A DNA stretch of 64,000 nucleotides from Neisseriaceae bacterium JH1-16 (GCA_025989215.1 JAPDNP010000001.1:1129032-1193031); one strand, 5' to 3'; numbered from the stretch's first letter, positions 1-10,195 are shown. The notes: generated from the letters alone by a model not told the origin. A program made the numbers and translations.

Positions 1-22
1 CAACGCCCACCAAGTTTTGTGT

Positions 23-99
23 GGAGTGGTAGTTCAGTTGGTTAGAATACCGGCCTGTCACGCCGGGGGTCGCGGGTTCGAGTCCCGTCCACTCCGCCA
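23..99 (+). tRNA. tRNA-Asp (GTC), copy 1
   Basis: A 77-nt cloverleaf with encoded CCA. The anticodon GTC is at 57-59 in a seven-base loop, the acceptor arms GGAGTGG and CCACTCC pair, and the T-arm GGGTTCGAGTCCC is canonical. It reads Asp codons GAC and GAU. It is identical base for base to the copy at 211-287, which indicates a recent duplication or gene conversion. Confidence 0.97.
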
Positions 100-126
100 A
101 CAGTTACAAAGTAGTACCAGAGCATC

Positions 127-203
127 GGGCGGTTAGTCTCAGTTGGTAGAGCACTGCCTTCACACGGCAGGGGTCGCTGGTTCGAGTCCAGTACCGCCCA
201 CCA
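127..203 (+). tRNA. tRNA-Val (CAC)
   Basis: Acceptor arms GGGCGGT (127-133) and ACCGCCC (193-199) pair and an encoded CCA follows at 201-203. The anticodon stem CTGCC/GGCAG encloses the loop TTCACAC, giving anticodon CAC at 161-163, which reads GUG only. It lies between two identical tRNA-Asp genes and is probably co-transcribed with them. Confidence 0.95.
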
Positions 204-210
204 GTTGCTT

Positions 211-287
211 GGAGTGGTAGTTCAGTTGGTTAGAATACCGGCCTGTCACGCCGGGGGTCGCGGGTTCGAGTCCCGTCCACTCCGCCA
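211..287 (+). tRNA. tRNA-Asp (GTC), copy 2
   Basis: A perfect repeat of the tRNA-Asp at 23-99, with the same GTC anticodon and encoded CCA. It is the last tRNA of the cluster and is followed within six bases by a strong intrinsic terminator. Confidence 0.97.
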
Positions 288-292
288 ACACC

Positions 293-318
293 AAAAAGCG
301 CCTTTACGGGCGCTTTTT
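293..318 (+). terminator. Intrinsic terminator of the tRNA cluster
   Basis: AAAAAGCGCC and GGCGCTTTTT pair around a six-base loop and end in five T. It closes the three-tRNA transcript. Confidence 0.9.
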
Positions 319-320
319 GC

Positions 321-567
321 ATTTCAGCCCTCTCCCGCCCCATCACCAGCCCAAGCGCAAAGTCCAGACCTGTCGACCGAGACGAACTATCGCGGCGCTC
401 GGCCAGGCCCCACCGCCGGCTGATTCGAAGCCACACCCCATCAGATCAGCAATCGCCGACTTGCAAACATAGCGAAATCGCGGCCACTTCAACCGATGAC
501 CGACTGTGCTTCGGCCAACGTCCAGGCCCAGCAAGCGTCAGCGCCTCGGCCACTCCAGACCGCAGAC
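321..567. other. Non-coding stretch between tRNA cluster and dsbB
   Basis: No supported gene is seen. It contains one copy of the window-wide motif, TTCGGCCAAC at 510-519. The open frames here are chance frames in GC-rich DNA without ribosome binding sites. Confidence 0.5.
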
Positions 568-593
568 AAAAAGAAAGCGCCCCGAAGGGCACT
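568..593 (-). terminator. Intrinsic terminator of dsbB
   Basis: On the minus strand AGTGCCC, the tetraloop TTCG and GGGCGCT form a 7-bp stem with one G-T pair, followed by TTTCTTTTT. It lies 26 bases past the dsbB stop. Confidence 0.8.
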
Positions 594-618
594 TCTCTAC
601 GGATCGGATCTAAACCGA

Positions 619-1116
619 TCAGCGACGGCGCTGACTCATGGCCAGCCCCCAAGCAAATACGATCACGCCAAGGAAGAACACCCCGCTCCAGAATGGCATC
701 GACTGGCCGAGGAAAGTCCAGTCCACCCGCGCGCATTCGCCGCTGCCGTGGAATACCTTGCCCAGCACATCGGCCATCGGCATGGTTTCGAGCATATAGT
801 CGAGCCCCGGGCCGCAGGCCGGCACTTGATCGGCCGGCAGGTGCTGCAACCACACCTGGCGCGCCGCGACACCACCACCAGTCAGCGCCGTCAGCGTCAC
901 CAGCAGCGCCGACAGTTTCACCCCCCAGCCCTTCGGATTGATCAATGCCGCAATCAGCGCGATCAGGCCGGTCGCAATGACCGCAACGCGCTGCATGATG
1001 CACATCGGACACGGCTCCAGCCCCATCTGGTACTGCGCATACAGCGCAAACGCCATCGCTGCGGCACAGCCGAGCGCAATCAGGAAAAATCCCGTCCGCG
1101 GACGCGGTAACAACAT
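619..1116 (-). CDS. dsbB: Disulfide bond formation protein DsbB
   Basis: An inner-membrane quinone reductase that reoxidises DsbA, feeding electrons from periplasmic thiol oxidation to the respiratory chain. The protein is 165 residues, normal for the family. It has four hydrophobic segments, the CPMC motif at Cys36 and Cys39 in the first periplasmic loop, and the second redox pair at Cys101 and Cys128. The start at 1116 is chosen because AAGGGGG precedes that ATG by four bases; an upstream ATG at 1155 would add 13 residues without a ribosome binding site. It is monocistronic with its own terminator. Confidence 0.93.
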   Translation of the reverse strand: MLLPRPRTGFFLIALGCAAAMAFALYAQYQMGLEPCPMCIMQRVAVIATGLIALIAALINPKGWGVKLSALLVTLTALTGGGVAARQVWLQHLPADQVPACGPGLDYMLETMPMADVLGKVFHGSGECARVDWTFLGQSMPFWSGVFFLGVIVFAWGLAMSQRRR

Positions 1117-1225
1117 AACACCCCCTTGTGATACTGCTTCTTGTAATCCTGACACTATCTGTCGCTAGCAAAACACCATTTATGTGCAATGCCCCAGCCT
1201 TGCGTGGATTGCGCTAGCAACCTCT

Positions 1226-1243
1226 AAGCCGACCGGTCGGCTT
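1226..1243. repeat. 18-bp perfect palindrome AAGCCGACCGGTCGGCTT
   Basis: A perfect palindrome in the 170-base gap between the dsbB start and the alkA stop. It could be an operator for dsbB or an RNA hairpin ending the alkA transcript. There is no T run on either side, so neither role is secure. Confidence 0.4.
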
Positions 1244-1286
1244 GCCGCGATAGAGTTGTGAAGACGGCGACAAGTTCACCCGATCG

Positions 1287-1907
1287 TCAATAAATCGTAT
1301 CGACCGGATCGAGGTGACACCACAGGAACCAGCTGACCACGCTGCGCCAGGGTCGCCAACGCTCGCCGATGAGGCGGCATTCGGCCAAGCTCGGCCGAAC
1401 CCCATTGAAATACAGCTCGGCCAGCGCGCGCTGAACCCCGATATCGTCAATCGGCCAGATATCGGCGCGACCGAGATTGAAGATCAGATACATCTCGGCG
1501 GTCCAACGCCCGATACCGCGTACCGCGGTCAGCGCGGCCAGCACCTCGTCGTCGCTGGCCGCAGCCAAGCGCTCGGCCGAGAGCCGGCCATCCTGAAAGT
1601 GAGCGGCCAGATCGCACACATACTCTGCCTTGCGCGCCGACAACCCTACCTTGCGTAGCGCCGTTTTGTCGGCGGCCAGCACCGCCGCCGGTGCATGCCC
1701 GCCGAGCAGCGCTATCAGCCGCCCCCAGATCGTTTCAGCGGCACGCATCGAGATCTGCTGGCCGACGATGGCACGCAGCAGCGTCTCGAACGGCTCGCCG
1801 CGCGACTTCAACACCGTGCCGTCGAAGCGCGCGATCAGGCTTGCCATCACCGGGTCCCTACCGGCCAACTCGGCACAGGCCTGCTGCCAGTAGGGTGGCG
1901 CGCTCAT
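1287..1907 (-). CDS. alkA: DNA-3-methyladenine glycosylase II (AlkA/HhH-GPD family)
   Basis: Excises alkylated bases such as 3-methyladenine to start base-excision repair. The 206-residue protein shows the helix-hairpin-helix near residues 126-138 (LTAVRGIGRWTAEMY) and the following Asp pair in WPIDDIGVQ (154-155), one of which is the expected catalytic Asp. The AlkA-specific N-terminal domain of the E. coli enzyme is absent, so this is the short form. The start ATG overlaps the pmbA stop (ATGA), so the two are translationally coupled. A MagIII-like or other short HhH glycosylase is the alternative. Confidence 0.88.
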   Translation of the reverse strand: MSAPPYWQQACAELAGRDPVMASLIARFDGTVLKSRGEPFETLLRAIVGQQISMRAAETIWGRLIALLGGHAPAAVLAADKTALRKVGLSARKAEYVCDLAAHFQDGRLSAERLAAASDDEVLAALTAVRGIGRWTAEMYLIFNLGRADIWPIDDIGVQRALAELYFNGVRPSLAECRLIGERWRPWRSVVSWFLWCHLDPVDTIY

Positions 1908-3247
1908 GCGTCGCCGGCCACCATCATGCCGTCGATCAGGATCGAGCCGACCTTCTTCGAGCCGCGCATCACCGCATCGTTGGCGACAGCACTGATCGAG
2001 GTGAACATCTCGCGCAGATTGCCGGCGATGGTGATCTCTTCGACCGGGTAGGCGATCTGACCGTTTTCCACCCAGAAACCGGCGGCACCGCGCGAATAGT
2101 CACCGGTCACCAGGTTGATGCCCTGCCCCATCAGCTCGGTGACGATCAGGCCGGTACCCATCTGGCGCACCAGCTCGTCGAAGCTCTCGCCGGTGCTGTG
2201 CAGGATCAGGTTGTGTGCCCCGCCAGCGTTGCCGGTGGTGCTCATGCCGAGCTTGCGTGCCGAGTAGCTGCTGAGGAAGTAGCCCCCCAGCACGCCGCCA
2301 TCCACCACGCGGCGCGCGCAGGTCGCCACCCCTTCGTTGTCGAATGCGCTGCTGCCGAAACCGCGCAGCATGAACGGGTCTTCGTCGAGCGTGACGTTGG
2401 TCGAAAATACCGGCTTGCCCAGCGAGTCGAGCAGGAAGCTCGACTTGCGGTACAGGCTGCCGCCGCTGGCGGCGGACACGAAGTGGCCGATCAACGAAGC
2501 GGCTACCGGTGACTCGAACAGCACCGGGTAGCGGCCGGTCTTGACGCGGCGCCCGCCCAAGCGGCGCACGGTCCGCTCGCCGGCAATGCGGCCGACCTTT
2601 TCGACCGGATCCAGATCGTCCGGGTGGCGTGCCATGCTATACCAGTAGTCACGCTGCATCGCGCCGTCCGCCTCGGCGATCACCGCTGCTGACAGGCTGT
2701 GCCGCGAGCTCGGGAAACCAGCCATGAAACCATGGCTATTGGCGTAGATAAACTGGCTGTCCTGACTGGAAACGGTCGCGCCTTCCGAGTTGCGGATACG
2801 ACTGTCGACGGCACGGGCCGCGGCCTCGCACTGTCGTGCCAGCTCGATCGAACGCTCGACATCGACATCCCAGGGATAGAACAGATTGAGCGCCGGGAAT
2901 TCGGTGGCGAGCAGACCGCGATCGGCCAGGCCGGAGCAGTCGTCCGCCGCGGTGAAACGGGCGATATTGACCGCCGCAGCCACGGTGTCGGCCAGTGCGC
3001 TGGCAGAAAAGTCGGCGGTGCTCGCATGACCCTTCTGCTGGCCGATGTAGACAGTGACGCCGACACCCTTGTCCTGGTTGTATTCGATGGTTTCCACTTC
3101 GCCCAGGCGGACCGTCACGGTCTGGCCGCGCCCTTCGGACACGTCGACCTCGCAGGAGGTCGCCCCCTGCTGCACCGCCAGGTCGAGCACCTGCGCGGCG
3201 ATCCCCTCCAGGGACTCGCGGGAATAGCTGAAAACGTTGGCTGTCAT
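1904..3247 (-). CDS. pmbA: Metalloprotease PmbA/TldE
   Basis: The non-metal-binding partner of TldD in the TldD/TldE protease that matures microcin-type peptides and degrades antitoxin CcdA in E. coli. The 447 residues carry the family C-terminal region with FDELVRQMGTG, LMGQGINLVTGDYSRGAAGFWVENG and a final DG. The HExxxH zinc motif of TldD is not present, as expected for TldE. The start at 3247 has AAGGA nine bases upstream. It is divergent from darP across about 80 bases, the usual order pmbA-yjgA in proteobacteria. Confidence 0.92.
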   Translation of the reverse strand: MTANVFSYSRESLEGIAAQVLDLAVQQGATSCEVDVSEGRGQTVTVRLGEVETIEYNQDKGVGVTVYIGQQKGHASTADFSASALADTVAAAVNIARFTAADDCSGLADRGLLATEFPALNLFYPWDVDVERSIELARQCEAAARAVDSRIRNSEGATVSSQDSQFIYANSHGFMAGFPSSRHSLSAAVIAEADGAMQRDYWYSMARHPDDLDPVEKVGRIAGERTVRRLGGRRVKTGRYPVLFESPVAASLIGHFVSAASGGSLYRKSSFLLDSLGKPVFSTNVTLDEDPFMLRGFGSSAFDNEGVATCARRVVDGGVLGGYFLSSYSARKLGMSTTGNAGGAHNLILHSTGESFDELVRQMGTGLIVTELMGQGINLVTGDYSRGAAGFWVENGQIAYPVEEITIAGNLREMFTSISAVANDAVMRGSKKVGSILIDGMMVAGDA

Positions 3248-3328
3248 GGCTTCCTTGCGCAATAAGCGGCCCGACGGCTCGGGCCTTTTTCGGTATCATA
3301 CCAGTCTTGGTATATAAGGCAGCGAACG

Positions 3329-3876
3329 ATGACCGACTCCTATCAGAATAGCCCAGGTGATGAATGGGTCAGCAAGACCCAACGCAAGAAGGACATGAGC
3401 GACCTGCAGGCACTCGGGGCCGAACTGACGGCACTGTCCAGCGACACGCTGAAGAAAATGAAGCTGCCAGAGGATCTGCTGGCCGCCCTGCTCGACTACA
3501 AGCGCATCAGCGCCCACGGTGCGCTCAAGCGTCAGGAACAATACATCGGCAAGATCATGCGCGGTGTCGACCCCGAGCCGATCCGCCAGTTTCTGGCGAT
3601 CCTCAAGGGCGAGTCGAACGAACACAACGCCTGGCTGCACCGCGTGGAACGCTGGCGCGAACGACTGTTGGCCGAAGACGAGACACTGCAGCAATTCCTG
3701 GGCGAGCACCCGGATGCCGACGTGCAGCAACTGCGCACGCTGATCCGCAATGCCCGCAAGGAACTGCACGAGAACAAGGCGCCGAAGAACTTCCGCGTAC
3801 TGTTCCAGGAGATCAAGCGCCTGATCCCGGAACCGGGCAAGCCGCGCAATGAAGAAGCTTATCGCGAGGACGAGGA

Positions 3877-3880
<4 letters not shown>
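3329..3880 (+). CDS. darP: Ribosome-associated protein DarP/YjgA (DUF615)
   Basis: DarP helps late assembly of the 50S subunit. The 183-residue, charged, helical protein has the family blocks KTQRKKDM near residue 16, DLLAALLDYKRI, ALKRQEQYIGKIMR and NEHNAWLHRVERWRERLL, ending in an acidic tail. It opens a four-gene plus-strand set in which each gene overlaps the next by a few bases (darP-mog-yheT-trpC). It carries one GTTGGCCGAA copy, read as Leu-Leu-Ala-Glu. Confidence 0.9.
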
Positions 3881-4457
<577 letters not shown>

Positions 4458-4461
<4 letters not shown>

Positions 4462-5450
4462 ACCCGTACCGCGCCCCACGCTGGCTGAAAGGCGGCAACG
4501 CCCAGACCATCTGGCCAGCTATCTCGCTGAAACTGCCCGCTCCGGCCTACCGCCGCGAGCTGTGGCCGACGCCGGACGGCGGCGAGATCGCGCTCGACTT
4601 CGTCGATGGCCAGGCCGGCGCGCCGCTGGTGGTGCTGTTTCACGGACTGGAAGGCAGCAGCGCCAGCCATTACGCCAAGGCGCTGATGATCGCGGTGCGT
4701 GAGCGCGGCTGGCACGGCGTGGTGTCGCACTTTCGCGGCTGCGGCGGGGTGGAAAACACGCTGCGCCGCGCCTACCACGCCGGCGATTCGGCCGAGGTAG
4801 CCTGGGTGCTGCAAAGGTTGGCCGAACGCCATAGCCATGTGTACGCCACCGGCGTATCGCTGGGCGGCAATATGCTGGCCAAGTACCTGGGCGAGACGGG
4901 GCCAGCAGCGCAATGCCGTGCCGCCGCGGTGATCTCGGCACCGCTCGACCTGCATGCCGCCAGCACCCGGCTCGACCGCGGCGTCGGCCGGCTGCTCTAT
5001 ACGCGGATGTTCCTCAACACGCTAAAGCCCAAAGCCTTAAGCCAGCTGCAACGCCATCCGGACCTGTTCGATGCACAGCGCTTGCGCCGCGCCAGTTCGT
5101 TCCGCGAATTCGACGACCTCGTCACCGCGCCGCTGCACGGCTACCGCGACGGCAACGACTACTGGCAACGCGCCAGCAGCAAGCCACTACTAAGGGCGAT
5201 CGCCGTACCGACGCTGATCCTGAATGCACGCAACGACCCGTTTCTGCCGCCGTCGGCATTGCCGACCCGCGGCGAAGCCAGCCACTGCGTCACCCTCGAA
5301 CAACCGGAAGAAGGCGGGCACGTCGGCTTCGTCACCGGCCGCTTTCCCGGCCGTATCGACTGGTTGCCGCATCGTCTGCTAGCCTTCTTCGATAACGCGG
5401 CCGATCCGGCCCACGACAACAATCGAGAGAAATCACCACGCCATGTCTGA
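4458..5450 (+). CDS. yheT: YheT-family alpha/beta hydrolase
   Basis: A 330-residue AB-hydrolase of the YheT/ABHD1 type. The start [17 protein letters not shown] is typical of the family. The nucleophile elbow GVSLGGN lies near residue 134, a D in NARNDPF near 259 and H in EGGHVGFV near 293 complete the triad. The physiological substrate is not established for the family. It overlaps mog by four bases and trpC by eight. Confidence 0.87.
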
Positions 5451-6231
5451 CATTCTCAACCGCATCCTGGCGACCAAGCAGCAGGAAGTCGCCGCCGCCC
5501 TGGCCCACCGCCCGCTCGCCGAAGTGCGCGCTGCCGCCGAAGACCGTCTCGACCGCCGCGACTTCGTCGCCGCCCTGCGCGCCAAACACGCACTCGGCCA
5601 AGCCGGCGTCATCGCCGAGATCAAGAAGGCCAGCCCGAGCAAGGGCGTGATCCGTGAAGACTTTCAACCGGCCGAGATCGCCAAGAGCTACGCCGCCCAC
5701 GGCGCCGCCTGCCTGTCGGTCCTGACCGACCGCGATTACTTCCAGGGTTCGGCCGACTATCTGCAAGCCGCCCGCGCCGCCTGCCACCTGCCGGTTTTGC
5801 GCAAGGACTTCATGGTCGACCCGTACCAGATCTACGAAGCGCGCGCGATGGGCGCCGACTGCATCCTGCTGATCGCCGCGGCGCTGTCGGGCGACACGAT
5901 GCGCGAGTTCGAAGCGCTGGCGCACGAGCTGGGCATGGCGGTACTAGTCGAAGTGCACAACGCCGAGGAGCTGGACACCGCCCTGACGCTGTCCACCCCG
6001 CTGATCGGCATCAACAACCGCAATCTGCGCACCTTCGAAGTCAGCCTGACCACCACGCTGAAACTGCTGCCGCAAATCGGTGCCGAGCGCATCGTGGTCA
6101 CCGAGAGCGGCATCGCCAGTGTCGACGACGTGCGCCTGATGCGCGCCAGCAACGTTCACACCTTCCTGGTCGGCGAGGCGTTCATGCGCGAAGCCGAACC
6201 GGGCGAAGCGCTGCAACGCCTGTTCGCCTGA
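5443..6231 (+). CDS. trpC: Indole-3-glycerol phosphate synthase TrpC
   Basis: Closes the indole ring in tryptophan biosynthesis. It is a 262-residue TIM barrel with the family motifs [11 protein letters not shown] (near 60-70), [35 protein letters not shown] and VTESGI. It is a stand-alone IGPS, not fused to TrpF. It is the last gene of the darP-mog-yheT-trpC overlap group. No other trp gene is in the window. A terminator follows 24 bases after the stop. Confidence 0.96.
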   Translation: MSDILNRILATKQQEVAAALAHRPLAEVRAAAEDRLDRRDFVAALRAKHALGQAGVIAEIKKASPSKGVIREDFQPAEIAKSYAAHGAACLSVLTDRDYFQGSADYLQAARAACHLPVLRKDFMVDPYQIYEARAMGADCILLIAAALSGDTMREFEALAHELGMAVLVEVHNAEELDTALTLSTPLIGINNRNLRTFEVSLTTTLKLLPQIGAERIVVTESGIASVDDVRLMRASNVHTFLVGEAFMREAEPGEALQRLFA

Positions 6232-6254
6232 TTCCAAAGCTTGGCCGAAACGAC

Positions 6255-6280
6255 AACGCCCCGGTTTCCCGGGGCGTTTT
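6255..6280 (+). terminator. Intrinsic terminator after trpC
   Basis: AACGCCCCGG, loop TTTC, CCGGGGCGTT, then TT: a 10-bp perfect stem. The core motif TTGGCCGAA lies just upstream at 6241-6249, between the stop codon and the stem. Confidence 0.85.
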
Positions 6281-6322
6281 GCATGGTGGCCGTTACACGG
6301 CAAAGTAACGACGAACGGCGGC

Positions 6323-8584
6323 TTAGTAGTCGACGCCGAGGTACAGATAGCCGGTGAACTTGCCCCCCTGGGCATAACCCGCGCCCAGGAAGAACGGCCC
6401 GAGCAGCGTATCCGCGCCCAGGAACAGCGTACCGCCCGGCAACCAACCGGTGTCCTGCTGTGTCCACAGCTCATTCCACACCTTGCCTGCCTCCAGCGAC
6501 ATACCGGCGTACACGCCGCTGCCGACCGCCGACGGCAGCGTCGACACCCGCCAATAGCCCATCAGCCGTGCCAGTGCCACCCGATCCCCGATCAACTCGT
6601 TCTGCTGATAGCCGGACAGGTTGAGGAAGCCACCGAGCATCTGCGGCTGGCTCTGGAAGCGCGGACCGGCGAGGTTGCCGCGATACTTGCCGGTCAGCCG
6701 GAACGTGACATCGCCGAAGGTCTTCACATAGTCGGCCGTCGATAGCACGGTGCGGCTCTGGCTCTGATCGCTGTAATAAGAGGCATCGACCTCGCCGTTG
6801 AAATAATAGCCGGACCTTGGCCAGCGCGGATTATCGAACTGGTCCACCACCAGGCTGGCCCGCACCCCCGCCTCGTCGTAGGCGCTGTTATCGACAGAAA
6901 TGACGTCGCCAGCGAACGGGACCAAGCCAGAACCCACCTTGGTCCTGGTCCAATCGTGCGAACGGTACACGCCAAGCCGGGCCTCGCCATAGCGCCCCAG
7001 CGCTAGGCCAACATCACCGGCGAAACGCGAGGTAATGTACTCGAGGTCCGCCACATGCTGGTGCCCCGGCTGGAACAAAGGCAGCACCTGCGAGTAGTAC
7101 TGGTAGGAGCCGGCGACAAACAGCGGACTGCCCGCCCAGAGCGGCTGGTACAACTCGGACTTGAAGAGCGTCGACTCGCCAAGCTCGACATTGTTGCGCC
7201 AGGTGGCCCCCGCCGAATTCAGCCAGGTCAACTCGTGCGAACCGAGCAGACCAAAGCTGGCATCGCCCGGCTGACTCGCCTGCAACGTCAGGCCGAAGCG
7301 GAAGTAGTTCGGGCCGATGGAACGCTCCAAAGGCATCAACGTCATCACATTGCGGCCGTCGTGATTGTCCAGCCGATACGACAACTGATCGTAATCGCCG
7401 GTCGCAAACAGATCCCCCAGCTTGCTCTGGACCTGTCCGACGGTCTGCGGCTGGCCATTCTCATCATTCAGGATCTTGTCGAGGCCCTTGGTGTTGCCGT
7501 AGCGCGTCCCGCCCTCTGCGGCCACGACGACCTTGTCGACCTCGGGCACCGGCACCTGTTTCAGCCGGGCATGCCAGCGGGCGTAGTCGGCATCGGGCAC
7601 CGACAGCGCGCGTAGGCGACTTTCGAACGGCTTCACCGACGCCTTGCCGCGCGCGATGATCGACTGGTTGGCGCCGAAATCGGAAGCGGAGACATCGCCC
7701 AGTTCCGGGCGGATCACGATATCGCTGGAGCGCAACAGCGCCATCTGCTCCTTCACATTACGGTTGACCGCGATATTGGTGGTCTGCGAGATCACATCGA
7801 GCAGCGAATTGATCTCATTGGCCTTGAGCATCGGCGTGCCGACATCGACCACGATGATACGGTCGGCACAAGTGGCAACGTCCTGCACCGGCACATTGCG
7901 TGCCAGCATGCCGTCGACCAGCAGTTGGCCATTGTTCTCGACCAGATCGAAGATGCCCGGCACGGCCATGCTGGAGCGCATCGCGACGGCCAGGCTGCCG
8001 CGATCGAACACCACCGCATCGCCGCTGACCAGGTCGGTCGCCACGGCACGGAACGGAATAGGTAGATTGTCGAAGGAGTCGACGGTGCGGTCCTGCACCA
8101 GGCTACGGATGTAGAGATCGATTTCTTGCGAGTTGATTGCGCTGCGCGGTAGACGGAACTGTCCATCGCGCATGCCGAAAGTCAGGTCGAAGTAGTTCTT
8201 GTAATCGTCGCGCTTGCGGTCGTAGGGTACGTCGGCCCGGGCCGGCTTGCCCGACAGCATGCCATCCCAGTCGGCCACCTTTAGCTTGGCCGACAGCTCG
8301 TCGAGCGACATGCCGCTGGCGTAGGCACCCCCGATCAGCGCCCCTGCGCTGGTGCCGGCAATGCAGGAAATTGGTATCTTCAGACGCTCCAGCTCCTGAA
8401 GCACCCCCAGATGCGCAAAACCACGCGCGCCACCGCCGCCGAGCACCACGCCGATGCGCGGGCTTTGCATAGCTGTCGTATCGTCGGCCCAGGCCGCCAG
8501 GGACGGGCTGGCGCCCAGCAGCAGCAAGCAAAACTTCAGGAATAGTTTTCGCAAATAATTACTCACACAGAACGTCTTTGTCAT
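6323..8584 (-). CDS. Patatin-like phospholipase autotransporter (type Vd, PlpD/FplA-like)
   Basis: A 753-residue exported protein. Residues 1-33 look like a signal peptide. A patatin domain follows with the oxyanion loop GGGGARG at 49-55, the nucleophile Ser79 in GTSAG and the catalytic Asp224 in LVDGML. After a linker the C-terminal half is a POTRA-like segment and a 16-strand Omp85-type barrel (surface antigen family), ending in YLYLGVDY with a terminal aromatic residue as needed for BAM insertion. This order is the type Vd secretion layout known from Pseudomonas PlpD and Fusobacterium FplA. The lipase activity is expected from the intact Ser-Asp dyad; the lipid substrate is not predictable. 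It stands alone, convergent with trpC. Confidence 0.9.
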   Translation of the reverse strand: MTKTFCVSNYLRKLFLKFCLLLLGASPSLAAWADDTTAMQSPRIGVVLGGGGARGFAHLGVLQELERLKIPISCIAGTSAGALIGGAYASGMSLDELSAKLKVADWDGMLSGKPARADVPYDRKRDDYKNYFDLTFGMRDGQFRLPRSAINSQEIDLYIRSLVQDRTVDSFDNLPIPFRAVATDLVSGDAVVFDRGSLAVAMRSSMAVPGIFDLVENNGQLLVDGMLARNVPVQDVATCADRIIVVDVGTPMLKANEINSLLDVISQTTNIAVNRNVKEQMALLRSSDIVIRPELGDVSASDFGANQSIIARGKASVKPFESRLRALSVPDADYARWHARLKQVPVPEVDKVVVAAEGGTRYGNTKGLDKILNDENGQPQTVGQVQSKLGDLFATGDYDQLSYRLDNHDGRNVMTLMPLERSIGPNYFRFGLTLQASQPGDASFGLLGSHELTWLNSAGATWRNNVELGESTLFKSELYQPLWAGSPLFVAGSYQYYSQVLPLFQPGHQHVADLEYITSRFAGDVGLALGRYGEARLGVYRSHDWTRTKVGSGLVPFAGDVISVDNSAYDEAGVRASLVVDQFDNPRWPRSGYYFNGEVDASYYSDQSQSRTVLSTADYVKTFGDVTFRLTGKYRGNLAGPRFQSQPQMLGGFLNLSGYQQNELIGDRVALARLMGYWRVSTLPSAVGSGVYAGMSLEAGKVWNELWTQQDTGWLPGGTLFLGADTLLGPFFLGAGYAQGGKFTGYLYLGVDY

Positions 8585-8668
8585 AGACTATCGGCAACCC
8601 TCCCATTTTACCGACAAGGCCGCGTTCGCCACATCTTGTATTAGCAATTGGAAGGCAAGCCCTACGGT

Positions 8669-10195
8669 ATGTTCGATTTCAGATCACTCATCGGCGCCCT
8701 GTTCAGCAATGCGACGCCGCGCTCGAACACCGCGCAATCGGCGACCCAGCTACTGCGCGAGCTGCCGGAATCCGACTATTTCGACGCGCTGGCCGAAATC
8801 ACCAAAGCCATCGCCCGGATCAACGCCGACACACAGATCCCGCTGAAAGAGCGGATCCGCACCTTGCTCTATGTCGATGCCCGCTCTCATACGCTGCATC
8901 AGCGGCTGTGCCTGGAATACCTGGCCGACGAGGGACGCAACAAGCTGCAGCTGCCGACCATCCTTGCCTACCTGCACGAACTGGCCAATGCCTATCAGAT
9001 CTGCCTACGTCTCTATCTGGCCGCCCCTTCGGCCAACCTGGACGACCCGATCCAGCAAGCGGTGCTGCATGGACTCTACCACCAGTTGCGGCAGATCTTC
9101 TGGAATGCGCAACGCTATGTGAAAACCGATGCGACGGCTTGGCAGCAGGCGTATCGCTTCTACGACTTCCTGGAGGAAGCTGGCATCGCCCGCCTGCCGT
9201 TGCGGCTCTATCAGGACGAGACCGAAGCGGTCAGCGCCGAGCAGTTACTGCTCAAGGCAAGCCTGCTGACGCTTGCCCACCCGGACAACCTGCTCGCCGG
9301 CGAAATCCAGGCGATCGACCAGCTACTCGGGGTCTTGGTCGGCACGCTCTGCTTCAGCCGCCGTTCCGATCTCGACGAGCCGGTTTACGCCCTCAATCTC
9401 GACACCCCCGAGGCACCGAAACTGCTCGGACAAGAGATGAACGACAATGGCTTCCGCTACTGGTCGGCCCAGCCGCTCTACAATGCGCTTGCCGAGCTGA
9501 CGGTCGAACTGGAGAAAGGCATCCCACCGGCCCTGGCTGCCACCGGCCTCAAACTGTCCGCCGACGCCTGGCGTCAGTTGGCCGAAAAACTCGGGGTGCG
9601 CTGGTCGCGCGATGGCGGCATGTCGCTGCGCAAGGCCGAGCGCGAGCTACGCAGCGAGGACGTGGCGGTGACCGTCGGTTTCGCCGCCAGCGCGCTGCAG
9701 AGCAAACTGAAAGATACCGGTTATCACAACCACCCTGAACGCGGGCTCTGGAAGCTGACAGACAGCAGCGCTACCGGCATGGGCCTGCTCTATCTCGGAC
9801 GCACCCTGGAGCGGCTGCGCATCGGCTATGTGGTACTGGTACTGCAGGACGACAAGCCCTCGGTGCTGGGCGTGGTGCGACGGCTGCAGCGCTTGCCCGA
9901 AGGCGGCACCCGGGTCGGCATCGAACGGCTGGGCCAGATCCCGCTCGGCGTAACGCTGTGCAGCCCCGACCATACGGTCGAAACGGTGAGCGCCCTCCAC
10001 CTCACCCCGGCCCACGCCCTCAATGGCGAAAACTGGCTCTTGCTACCCGAGAGCCATGCCGCCGAAGGGCGATCGCTGATCATGCTGTTCGACGGCGAGA
10101 CCCATCACATTCGCCTGCATGCGCCCACGCGCCGCTTCGGCGACTGCGTGCATTGCGATTTCGAGACGACGGATCAGCCCGACTCGACTGCCTGA
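8669..10195 (+). CDS. Uncharacterised 508-residue protein
   Basis: No family was recognised. The protein begins MFDFRSLIGALF, is mostly helical over residues 30-370 with many Leu/Ala/Glu, and has a C-terminal stretch (about 380-500) of short beta-like segments such as YVVLVLQD and WLLLPES, suggesting a small beta domain, possibly PilZ-like (guess). No signal peptide or membrane segment is seen. The ATG at 8669 is preferred; a TTG at 8648 in the same frame would add seven residues, and the nearest Shine-Dalgarno-like GGAAGG (8650-8655) is 13 bases from the ATG. It is divergent from the patatin gene and ends in a strong terminator. Confidence 0.7.
   Translation: MFDFRSLIGALFSNATPRSNTAQSATQLLRELPESDYFDALAEITKAIARINADTQIPLKERIRTLLYVDARSHTLHQRLCLEYLADEGRNKLQLPTILAYLHELANAYQICLRLYLAAPSANLDDPIQQAVLHGLYHQLRQIFWNAQRYVKTDATAWQQAYRFYDFLEEAGIARLPLRLYQDETEAVSAEQLLLKASLLTLAHPDNLLAGEIQAIDQLLGVLVGTLCFSRRSDLDEPVYALNLDTPEAPKLLGQEMNDNGFRYWSAQPLYNALAELTVELEKGIPPALAATGLKLSADAWRQLAEKLGVRWSRDGGMSLRKAERELRSEDVAVTVGFAASALQSKLKDTGYHNHPERGLWKLTDSSATGMGLLYLGRTLERLRIGYVVLVLQDDKPSVLGVVRRLQRLPEGGTRVGIERLGQIPLGVTLCSPDHTVETVSALHLTPAHALNGENWLLLPESHAAEGRSLIMLFDGETHHIRLHAPTRRFGDCVHCDFETTDQPDSTA

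Noticed and set aside
23-287. tRNA-based integration (att) site
   Set aside because: The duplicated tRNA-Asp is a complete gene copy, and no integrase or partial tRNA 3' fragment is near it.
446-1189. Long open frame antiparallel or in other frames across dsbB
   Set aside because: Low-complexity Arg/Ala/Pro-rich translation in shadow of dsbB, no ribosome site.
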